Assembly (NCBI RefSeq): GCF_964222135.1
Contig: NZ_CAXQBR010000102.1
Coordinates: forward strand, 1 to 63,118
Direction of reading: 5' to 3'
Source of the DNA: Euzebya sp.
GTDB taxonomy: Bacteria; Actinomycetota; Nitriliruptoria; Euzebyales; Euzebyaceae
Length of the DNA stretch: 63,118 nt
The notes beneath the pieces are model-generated. The model was not told where the DNA came from. It saw only the letters and a list, made by a program, of their open reading frames with translations, and ran no database searches. Positions 20,933-27,642 of this stretch are shown here, one piece after another. A program made the translations under genes and the position numbers. Each line of letters starts with the position of its first letter. The stretch's first letter is position 1.

Positions 20933-21760
20933 TCAGTACTGGTGCTCGGGACCGGGGTAGTCGCCGGACGCCACCTCGGCCGAGTAGGCCTTGGCCGCGG
21001 CGACGATCTCGCCGCGCAGGTTGGCGTACTGCTTGACGAAGCGCGGCAGGTGCCCGCCCGTCATGCCGAGGAAGTCGTGGAAGACCAGCACCTGCCCGTC
21101 GGTGTCCGGGCCGGCGCCGATGCCGATGACCGGGATGCGCAGGACCTCGGCGACCCGGCGGCCGACGTCGCTCGGCACGGACTCGAGCACCAGCGAGAAG
21201 GCGCCGGCGGCCTCCAGCTCGCGGGCCTGGGCGACCAGGCGGTCCGCCGCCTCCTCACCGCGGCCCTGGACCTTGTAGCCGCCCAGCTGGTTGACCGACT
21301 GGGGGGTCAGGCCGAGGTGGCCCATGACGGGCACGCCCGCGGCGACCAGGCGGCGGGTCAGCTCGGGGTGGTGGCCCTCCAGCTTCACGGCGTTCGCCCC
21401 GGCCTCCTTCAGGACGCGCATGCCGTTGACGAGCCCCTCCTCGAGGCTGGCCTGGTAGCTGCCGAACGGCAGGTCGCCCACGACCAGGGCACGTCGGGCT
21501 CCCCGCCGGACGGCGCGGGTGTGGTGGATCATCTCGTCCATGGTGACCGGCACGGTGGAGTCGTGGCCGAGGACCACCATGCCGAGGGAGTCCCCGACGA
21601 GGATCACCGGGATCCCGGCCTCGTCGAGGATCGCCGCGGACGTGAAGTCGTACGCGGTCAGCATGGCGAACTTCTCACCAGCGTCGGCGTAGGCCTGCAG
21701 GTCCGCGATCGTCACGGGTCGCCCGGCACCGCCGGGCTGAGGGGATGCGTGCACGCTCAT
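20933..21760 (-). CDS. panB: 3-methyl-2-oxobutanoate hydroxymethyltransferase (ketopantoate hydroxymethyltransferase)
   Basis: Adds a hydroxymethyl group from methylene-tetrahydrofolate to 2-oxoisovalerate in pantothenate synthesis. The 275-residue protein has the conserved TAYDFTSAAILDEAGIPVILVGDSLGMVVLGHDSTVPVTMDEMIHHTRAV block with the metal-binding Asp, GDLPFGSYQ, VKLEG, GVPVMGHLGLTPQSVNQLGGYKVQGR, the catalytic Glu in LVLESVPSDVGRRV, and GIGAGPDTDGQVLVFHDFLG. ATG 21760 has AGGAAGG upstream. No panC or panD is nearby. Confidence 0.96.
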   Translation of the reverse strand: MSVHASPQPGGAGRPVTIADLQAYADAGEKFAMLTAYDFTSAAILDEAGIPVILVGDSLGMVVLGHDSTVPVTMDEMIHHTRAVRRGARRALVVGDLPFGSYQASLEEGLVNGMRVLKEAGANAVKLEGHHPELTRRLVAAGVPVMGHLGLTPQSVNQLGGYKVQGRGEEAADRLVAQARELEAAGAFSLVLESVPSDVGRRVAEVLRIPVIGIGAGPDTDGQVLVFHDFLGMTGGHLPRFVKQYANLRGEIVAAAKAYSAEVASGDYPGPEHQY

Positions 21761-21950
21761 GACGTGCGTCCTTCCTGTCCTGCCAGCCGGGGCGTCCCCC
21801 CGGTCCAGCGGTCGTCCAGCTCTGCACACCCACGCTACCCCGTCCGCCCGCCCGACACGCAGCGCGAAGGTCTGGGGTGGGTCCCCGATGCGGACGGCAC
21901 ACCCGGCGGATCAGGGTCGGGTCATCGCAACGGGACGACGGAGGTGGTCC

Positions 21951-22607
21951 ATGACAGGAGATGTGCGGCGCCTCGGCGCTGCTGTGCTGGTGGCGGTGAT
22001 GATCGCGGCGTGCGGCGGCGCGGACGAGCCGACGGTTGAGCCGGACGACACCGCGGACGCCGCGGCGGGGGTAGAGGCGACCGACGCGGTGGAGGCGACC
22101 GACGCGGTGGAGGCGTCCGAGGGTGAGACCCCAGCGGAGGGCACCGTGGCGGGAGGGACCGGATCGGAAGGGGGGACGGCGGCGCCGGCGGCCGTCGAGG
22201 GGGAGACCTGGACCGCCGACATCGCGTTCGACGACCCCTCCGGCGCGATCGACTACACGACGTCCATCACGTTCGGCATCCCGGCCGACGACCCCGATCT
22301 GGCTGCCGTGGAGGCCTCCGGCTACGCCCCGCGCTTGGACCCCGACGAGGGTGGCGGGTACGTCGCGAACCCCGTGTGCGCCTTCATCAACGACTGGGTC
22401 CGGGGCACGGGGACCGACGAGGAGCTCATCGGGCTCGCCGAGGCGGCGGCTGCAGAGCACGGTGGCTGCGAGAGCCTCGGCGCGGGGGTCGAGGTGCCGA
22501 CCGGCGAGACCGGGACGTTCTACCTGGCGGTCCCCGTCGAGGAGATGCCTGACGCCATCGCCGGCATCGAGGGCCCGAACTTCACCCGGTTCGAGCCGGC
22601 CGGCTGA
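21951..22607 (+). CDS. Hypothetical lipoprotein with acidic repeat region
   Basis: A 218-residue exported lipoprotein of unknown function. ATG 21951 has GGAGG six bases upstream. The N-terminus MTGDVRRLGAAVLVAVMIAAC is a lipoprotein signal (IAAC, Cys21). A low-complexity acidic region (about 25-80, rich in Ala, Thr, Glu, Asp) follows, with a tandem repeat of VEATDA. The C-terminal part (about 85-218) looks folded and has two cysteines (NPVCAFINDW and HGGCESLG). It sits divergent from panB and convergent with the flavoprotein gene five bases away. Confidence 0.75.
   Translation: MTGDVRRLGAAVLVAVMIAACGGADEPTVEPDDTADAAAGVEATDAVEATDAVEASEGETPAEGTVAGGTGSEGGTAAPAAVEGETWTADIAFDDPSGAIDYTTSITFGIPADDPDLAAVEASGYAPRLDPDEGGGYVANPVCAFINDWVRGTGTDEELIGLAEAAAAEHGGCESLGAGVEVPTGETGTFYLAVPVEEMPDAIAGIEGPNFTRFEPAG
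22074..22109. repeat. 18-bp tandem repeat (two perfect copies)
   Basis: Two identical 18-bp units at 22074-22091 and 22092-22109, in frame, encode repeated Glu-Ala-Thr-Asp-Ala-Val in the lipoprotein linker. Confidence 0.85.
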
Positions 22608-22611
22608 GGGC

Positions 22612-23328
22612 TCACCTCCCCAACAGCGCCCGCACGGACGGCGGCACGTCGATCCCCTCCGCCAGGTCGGGGGAGGGGAGGGGCGCGCCGTAGGCCGTCG
22701 ACAGCGGGACGACACCGGCCCAGATCGGCAGGTCGAGGTCCTCCGGCTCGTCGTTCACCCCGCCGGTCCGGGCCTTGGCGGACGCCTCGGCCAGCGGCAG
22801 GCGGGCGACGGCGGTGGCCTCCAGCTCCCGGGCGGTCGGCGGGCGGACCTCGGCCGCCCGGCCCGGCACGACGTGGTCGACGGTCGCGTCCAGGGCCTGC
22901 AGCTTCTCCGCCGGGTCGGTCACCAGGACCGCGTCGCCCATGACCACGACCGAGCGGTAGTTGACGGAGTGGTGGAAGCCCGAGCGGGCCAGCACGAGCC
23001 CGTCGTGGAGGGTGACGCTGACGCACACCGGCCAGGGCTCGTGCGCGCTGAGCCCCAGGCGGCTCCCCGTCGACGCGTGCAGGTACATCACGTCGTCCAC
23101 GCGGACCTGCAGGGTCGGGATGACGACGGGGCGCCCGTCCTGGACGTAGGCCAGGTGGCAGAACGGCGTCGCGTCGAGGATCGAGTGGATCGTCGCGGCG
23201 TCGTAGCGGCCCCGGTGCTTGGTGTCGCGTCGCACCTTGACCCGGTCGCTCGCCGGGTGGCCGCGGTCCGGATCGGGTTCGGAGAAGGTGCGCTCGGCGC
23301 TGCGGGATGGACGGGGGCTGGCGGTCAT
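22612..23328 (-). CDS. Pyridoxamine 5'-phosphate oxidase-fold flavin-binding protein
   Basis: A 238-residue split-beta-barrel flavoprotein like the NimA-related PPOX family (COG3467). Visible family features are the N-terminal VRRDTKHRGRYDAATIHSILDATPFCHLAYVQDGRPVVIPTL and YLHASTGSRLGL, VCVSVTLHDGLVLARSGFHHSVNYRSVVVMGDA and ALDATVDHVVPGRAAEVRPPTARELEAT. These proteins bind FMN, heme or F420; the reaction is not known from sequence. Convergent with the lipoprotein gene and divergent from dtd with a 48-base gap. Confidence 0.87.
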   Translation of the reverse strand: MTASPRPSRSAERTFSEPDPDRGHPASDRVKVRRDTKHRGRYDAATIHSILDATPFCHLAYVQDGRPVVIPTLQVRVDDVMYLHASTGSRLGLSAHEPWPVCVSVTLHDGLVLARSGFHHSVNYRSVVVMGDAVLVTDPAEKLQALDATVDHVVPGRAAEVRPPTARELEATAVARLPLAEASAKARTGGVNDEPEDLDLPIWAGVVPLSTAYGAPLPSPDLAEGIDVPPSVRALLGR

Positions 23329-23363
23329 GGCGCCGAGTGTGCCGCGGCGCCGGGGGCCACCTC

Positions 23364-23369
23364 TACGCT
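23364..23369 (+). promoter_or_regulatory. -10-like box TACGCT of a probable leaderless promoter
   Basis: TACGCT ends seven bases before the dtd ATG, with no ribosome-binding site between. Confidence 0.45.
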
Positions 23370-23376
23370 GAGTGGC

Positions 23377-23838
23377 ATGCGCGTCGTCCTGCAGCGGGTC
23401 CACCGGGCCGCCGTGACCGTCGACGGTCGGGTGACGGGCGCGATCGACCACGGCCTGGTGGCGCTGGTCGGGGTCGGCCGCACGAGCACCGACGAGGACG
23501 CCCGCTGGCTGGCCGCCAAGGCCGAGGGCCTGCGGATCTTCCCCGACGACGGGGGCCGGATGAACCGCTCGGTCGTCGACGCCGGGGGCGGGGTCCTCGC
23601 GATCAGCCAGTTCACGCTGTACGGGGACGCGACGCGGGGGCGTCGCCCCTCCTTCGTCGCCGCAGCGGACCCCGCCGAGGGGGACCGGCTCTACCGGCTG
23701 TTCTGCGACAGCCTCACGGTCCCGGTCGGCCGCGGTGTGTTCGGCGCCCACATGGACATCGACATGGTCTGCGACGGGCCGGTCACCATCACGCTCGAGC
23801 GGGAGGGTGCAGGCCAGCCGGGCATGGCCGGCAGCTGA
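23377..23838 (+). CDS. dtd: D-aminoacyl-tRNA deacylase
   Basis: Hydrolyses D-amino acids and glycine mischarged to tRNA. The 153-residue product has the family N-terminus MRVVLQRVHRAAVTVDG, the active-site SQFTLYGD segment with GRRPSF, and near the end the Gly-cisPro motif (DGPVTITLE). The length is normal. The ATG at 23377 follows a TACGCT box. It is divergent from the PPOX flavoprotein gene. Confidence 0.96.
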   Translation: MRVVLQRVHRAAVTVDGRVTGAIDHGLVALVGVGRTSTDEDARWLAAKAEGLRIFPDDGGRMNRSVVDAGGGVLAISQFTLYGDATRGRRPSFVAAADPAEGDRLYRLFCDSLTVPVGRGVFGAHMDIDMVCDGPVTITLEREGAGQPGMAGS

Positions 23839-24144
23839 CGCACCGAGTGACGCGAACGCCACTGGCGCGCCCGTGTCAGCTCGATCCGGGGGCACCTGCA
23901 CGCTGTCCGGTGCGCGCTGCCGGGCACCTGCACGTCGTCGGGCACCCTCCGGGACGATGTGCAGGTCGGCCGCGTCCCGCACCCGACGACGGGCAGATCG
24001 ACCTCCCCGTGCACCCGACGACGTGCAGGGCGACCGCGTCCCGCACCTGACGACGTGCACCCGCACCCGGGCCCGACCGCCCCGCCCGCGCGCCAGCCCC
24101 GCCGGACGGGTTCAGCGCCGCCGGCCGTGGGCAAGGATCTCCCG
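23839..24144. repeat. Intergenic region with clustered direct and inverted repeats
   Basis: 306 bases without a convincing gene. A 16-base sequence at 23927-23942 (CCTGCACGTCGTCGGG) returns inverted at 24014-24029. A 26-base direct repeat (23970-23995 and 24034-24059) differs at two positions. Further partial copies of GCACCTGCACG lie at 23892 and 23925. The pattern is like REP-type palindromic elements; whether it recurs elsewhere in the genome cannot be seen here. An in-frame upstream extension of the next gene runs through these repeats but lacks coding character. Confidence 0.75.
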
Positions 24145-24681
24145 ATGGCTCGCTTCACCACCACCGTGCGCACCGACGACGTGTTCGACGCGGACCCCGC
24201 CGACGTCTGGTCGGTGATGCAGGACCCCGACGCCCTGGCCGACCTCGCCCCCACCGTCGCGTCGATCACGACCGACGGAGACCGCTGGTGCTGGCGCCTC
24301 GTCGGGATCAGCGCCCTCGGGGTGTCTGCCGCCCCCTCGTTCACCGAGCGGATGCGCTACGACCACGACGACCGCCGGATCGACTTCGCCCACGACCCGC
24401 CGGCCGGCAAGTCCGAGGCCGCCGGCGCGAGCGGGACCTACCACCTCCGCGAGGTGGATGCGGGCACCTACGTGGCGATCGAGCTGACCGCCCACGTCGA
24501 CCTCCCCCTCCCCTCGATGATGGGCGGTGCGGTCCGCCGCGTGATGGACCGGGCGATCGTCCTCGGTGGGCAGCGCTTCGCCGACAACCTGCTGCGCCAC
24601 CTGGGGGTCACCGAGAGCCGCGGCATGGAGGTCGTCGCCCACGACGTCCCGTTCCCGCGGACCCCCGACCGGACCCCCTGA
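24145..24681 (+). CDS. SRPBCC (START-like) family protein
   Basis: A 178-residue single-domain protein of the polyketide cyclase/CoxG-like superfamily, which binds hydrophobic ligands in a helix-grip fold. MARFTTTVRTDDVFDADPADVWSVMQDPDALADLAP is the usual first strand plus helix; strands such as CWRLVGISALGVS and FTERMRYDHDDRRIDF follow, and a long C-terminal helix (GGAVRRVMDRAIVLGGQRFADNLLRHLG) closes it. ATG 24145 has AAGGA eight bases upstream. The ligand and role are unknown. Confidence 0.82.
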   Translation: MARFTTTVRTDDVFDADPADVWSVMQDPDALADLAPTVASITTDGDRWCWRLVGISALGVSAAPSFTERMRYDHDDRRIDFAHDPPAGKSEAAGASGTYHLREVDAGTYVAIELTAHVDLPLPSMMGGAVRRVMDRAIVLGGQRFADNLLRHLGVTESRGMEVVAHDVPFPRTPDRTP

Positions 24682-24698
24682 CCCCACCCCGGACAGGC

Positions 24699-24714
24699 TT
24701 TACACCGGCGAAAC
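24699..24714 (+). promoter_or_regulatory. Candidate GlnR-type nitrogen-control box upstream of amt
   Basis: TTTAC-N6-GAAAC matches the streptomycete/mycobacterial GlnR pattern (gTnAc-N6-GaAAc) and lies about 95 bases before the amt start, where GlnR sites are found upstream of amtB in other actinobacteria. Binding is inferred; no glnR gene is in the window. Confidence 0.55.
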
Positions 24715-24807
24715 AGTCGGGCAATCGAGAGGGAACCCCCCCTTCCTAGCTTCCTCCCACGTCACGAGTCCGAGCCGATCGCGGGCTCCACCATGGGAGG
24801 TACCCCT

Positions 24808-26232
24808 TTGCGCAAGAAGCTCCTTCTCACCAGTGCGGCGGTGCTCGCCGGCCTGGTGGCGTTCGCCGGCCCCGCGGCCGCGCAGGACGCCGCGACCGTC
24901 GACGACGTCGCACTGGTCCAGTTCAACCTCGACGTCGTGTACTTCATGTTGGCCGCGGGCCTGGTCTTCTGGATGCAGGCGGGCTTCGCGATGCTCGAGA
25001 CGGGCATGACCCGCTCGAAGAACGCCTCCAACATCATGATGAAGAACATGGCGGATGCCCTCTTCGGCATCATCGCCTACTTCCTGATCGGGTTCGGCCT
25101 GATGTACGGCGCGTCGGCCGGCGGCTTCATCGGCACCGACACCTTCGCGCTCAGCGCGGGGGCGTACTCCGAGGCGGGCCTGTACGGCGGGGACAGCTTC
25201 CTCGCCGCGGACTTCCTGTTCCAGGCCGTCTTCGCCGCCACGGCCGCGACGATCGTGTCCGGCGCGGTGGCCGGTCGGATGAAGTTCTCCGGCTACATCG
25301 TCATCACGTTGGTCATGACGACCCTCATCTACCCGATCGTCGGGCACTGGAAGTGGGGCGGGGGCTGGCTCGACGGACTCGGCTTCTACGACTTCGCCGG
25401 CTCGACCCTCGTGCACATGACCGGCGGTGTCGCCGCCCTCGTGATCGCCGGGATCCTCGGCCCGCGGATCGGCAAGTTCGGCAAGGACGGCAAGCCGCGA
25501 GCCATCCCCGGGCACTCCATGCCCCTCGCCGCGCTCGGCATGTTCATCCTCTTCTGGGGCTGGTTCGGCTTCAACGGCGGGTCGGTCCTGTCCGCTGACG
25601 GCGCGCTGGTCGCCCCGGTGCTCCTCACGACGGTCCTGGCCGGCTGCGCCGGCGGGGCGGTCGCGATGGTCTACACCTGGGTCCGCTACGGCAAGCCGGA
25701 CATCGGCATGACGATCAACGGCGTGCTCGCCGGCCTGGTGGGCATCACCGCCGGCGCGGACCAGGTCGGTGCGCTCGCCGCCCTCGCCATCGGCGTCGTC
25801 GCCGGCGTGCTCGTCGCTGTGTCGGTCACCACCGTCGACCGGCTCAGGATCGACGACGCGGTCGGCGCGTTCAGCGTCCACGGCGCCTGCGGCGCCTGGG
25901 GCACCCTGGCGGTCGGCATCTGGGCCAACACCGGGTCCGAGGGGCTGACCGGCCTGTGGCACGGCGGCGGGGCCGGCCTGCTGGTCGACCAGCTCATCGG
26001 CGTGGTCGCAGTGGCCGCCTTCGTGGCCGCCGCCGCCGCAGCCCTCGCCTACGGGCTGAAGGCCGCCGGGCTCCTGCGGGTCTCCGAGACCGAGGAGATC
26101 GAGGGCCTCGACATCCACGAGCACGGCATGTACGGCTACCCGGAGGCCGCGCTCGGCGCCTCCGCCTACCCGGGCGGTCCCGTCACCGCCCCCACGGGCG
26201 AGGTCGCCCGCGCCACCGAGGCACCGGCCTAG
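24808..26232 (+). CDS. amt: Ammonium transporter (Amt/AmtB)
   Basis: Trimeric ammonium channel of the cytoplasmic membrane. A cleavable signal (KKLLLTSAAVLAGLVAFAGPAAAQ) precedes eleven helices. The pore signature is complete: the aromatic gate region (FWMQAGFAMLETGMTRSKN), twin histidines in VGHWKWGGGW and SVHGACGAWG, and the DFAGSTLVHMTGGVAAL segment. TTG 24808 is chosen because GGGAGG lies seven bases upstream; ATG 24793, which starts before that ribosome-binding site, has none of its own. A GlnR-like box precedes it. No glnK or glnD follows, unlike the usual amtB-glnK-glnD order. Confidence 0.96.
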   Translation: MRKKLLLTSAAVLAGLVAFAGPAAAQDAATVDDVALVQFNLDVVYFMLAAGLVFWMQAGFAMLETGMTRSKNASNIMMKNMADALFGIIAYFLIGFGLMYGASAGGFIGTDTFALSAGAYSEAGLYGGDSFLAADFLFQAVFAATAATIVSGAVAGRMKFSGYIVITLVMTTLIYPIVGHWKWGGGWLDGLGFYDFAGSTLVHMTGGVAALVIAGILGPRIGKFGKDGKPRAIPGHSMPLAALGMFILFWGWFGFNGGSVLSADGALVAPVLLTTVLAGCAGGAVAMVYTWVRYGKPDIGMTINGVLAGLVGITAGADQVGALAALAIGVVAGVLVAVSVTTVDRLRIDDAVGAFSVHGACGAWGTLAVGIWANTGSEGLTGLWHGGGAGLLVDQLIGVVAVAAFVAAAAAALAYGLKAAGLLRVSETEEIEGLDIHEHGMYGYPEAALGASAYPGGPVTAPTGEVARATEAPA

Positions 26233-26252
26233 GCCGGACGACCTCCTGGGAC

Positions 26253-26287
26253 CCACGGGCCACGGCACCCCTCGCCGTGGCCCGTGG
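26253..26287 (+). terminator. Strong terminator hairpin between amt and glnA2
   Basis: A perfect 14-bp stem (26253-26266 with 26274-26287) and a 7-base loop, 20 bases after the amt stop. No T tract follows. It should separate amt transcripts from the glnA2 promoter downstream. Confidence 0.75.
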
Positions 26288-26303
26288 CCGTCCGGATAGG
26301 CCG

Positions 26304-26309
26304 TAGGAT
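26304..26309 (+). promoter_or_regulatory. -10-like box TAGGAT of glnA2
   Basis: TAGGAT ends seven bases before the glnA2 ATG. AGGA within it could also serve as a ribosome-binding site if transcription starts further upstream. Confidence 0.45.
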
Positions 26310-26316
26310 CTGGCCA

Positions 26317-27642
26317 ATGGACCGTCAGCAGGAATACGTGCTCCGCACCATCGAGGAACGCGACATCGGGTTCGTGCGCCTCTGGTTCTCCGACGTGCTC
26401 GGGAACCTCAAGTCCGTGGCCGTCACCGAGAGCGAGGTCGAGGGGGCGTTCGCCGAGGGGATCGGCTTCGACGGCAGCGCGGTCGACGGGTTCGCCCGCG
26501 TGCAGGAGAGCGACATGCTGGCGCGGCCCGACGCGTCCACCTTCCAGGTGCTGCCGTGGAAGGAGGGGACGCCCGGCGTGGCCCGCATGTTCTGCGACAT
26601 CCACACCCCCGAGGGCGAGCCCTTCGCCGCGGACCCCCGCCAGGTGCTCAAGCGCAACATGAGCCGCGCGGCGGAGATGGGCTTCAGCTACTACGTCCAC
26701 CCCGAGATCGAGTTCTTCCTCTTCGAGGGCGCCGACGACCCCACACCCCTCGACCGCGGCGGCTACTTCGACCTGACGCCGAACGAGATCCAGTCGGACT
26801 TCCGCCGCCAGGCGATCACGACGCTCGAGGCGATGGGCATCAGCGTCGAGTACTCCCACCACGAGGTCGCGCCCTCCCAGCACGAGATCGACCTGCGCTA
26901 CGCCGACGGGCTGACGATGGCGGACAACATCATGACGTACCGCCACGTCATCAAGCAGACCGCGATGCGCAACGGGGTGCACGCGACGTTCATGCCCAAG
27001 CCGCTGACCGGCACGTGGGGCAACTCCATGCACACCCACCTGTCGCTGTTCGACGGTGACGCGAACGCCTTCCACGACGCCGACGACCCCTACCACCTGT
27101 CGACCGTCGCCCGGCAGTTCACGGCCGGGCTGTTGCGCCACGCACGGGAGATCACCGCGGTCACCTGCCAGTGGGTCAACTCCTACAAGCGGCTGGTCCC
27201 CGGCTTCGAAGCGCCCGTCCACGTGTCCTGGGGCCGCCACAACCGGTCGTCGCTGGTCCGCATCCCCCGGTACAAGCCGAACAAGGGCGCCTCGACCCGC
27301 ATCGAGTACCGGGCGCCGGACCCGGCCTGCAACCCCTACCTCGCCTTCGCGGTCATGCTCGCCGCGGGCCTGAAGGGGATCGAGGAGGGCTACGAGCTGC
27401 CGCCGGAGGCCGAGGACAACATCTACGAGATGACCGACGCCGAGCGGCGGGCGGCGGGCATCACGAACCTGCCGACGTCCCTCGACCAGGCCCTCGTCGC
27501 GATGGAGGAGTCCGAGCTGGTCGCCGAGGCCCTCGGCGAGCACGTGTTCGACTTCTTCCTCCGCAACAAGTGGCAGGAGTGGGAGGACTACCGGTCCCAG
27601 GTCACGCCGTTCGAGCTGGAGCGCTACCTGCCGACCCTGTGA
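26317..27642 (+). CDS. glnA: Type I glutamine synthetase, GlnA2-like
   Basis: Makes glutamine from glutamate, ammonia and ATP. The 441-residue protein follows mycobacterial GlnA2 almost block by block (RQQEYVLRTIEERDIGFVRLWFSDVLG at the start, ELVAEALGEHVFDFFLRNKW near the end). Metal and substrate sites are present: VHPEIEFF, HHEVAPSQHEIDLRY, KPLTGTWGNSMHTHLSLF, NSYKRLVPGFEAP and RIEYRAPDP. In the region of the adenylylation loop it reads AEDNIYEMTDAERR, with a Tyr as in many GlnA2 proteins but not the NLYDLPP context of adenylylated GlnA1, so control by GlnE is uncertain. ATG 26317. Its stop overlaps the glnE start (GTGA). Confidence 0.96.
   Translation: MDRQQEYVLRTIEERDIGFVRLWFSDVLGNLKSVAVTESEVEGAFAEGIGFDGSAVDGFARVQESDMLARPDASTFQVLPWKEGTPGVARMFCDIHTPEGEPFAADPRQVLKRNMSRAAEMGFSYYVHPEIEFFLFEGADDPTPLDRGGYFDLTPNEIQSDFRRQAITTLEAMGISVEYSHHEVAPSQHEIDLRYADGLTMADNIMTYRHVIKQTAMRNGVHATFMPKPLTGTWGNSMHTHLSLFDGDANAFHDADDPYHLSTVARQFTAGLLRHAREITAVTCQWVNSYKRLVPGFEAPVHVSWGRHNRSSLVRIPRYKPNKGASTRIEYRAPDPACNPYLAFAVMLAAGLKGIEEGYELPPEAEDNIYEMTDAERRAAGITNLPTSLDQALVAMEESELVAEALGEHVFDFFLRNKWQEWEDYRSQVTPFELERYLPTL

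Noticed and set aside
24700-27543. 947-residue open frame on the minus strand
   Set aside because: It is antisense to amt and glnA2, is rich in Arg, His, Gly and Val without domains, and follows from high GC third positions.
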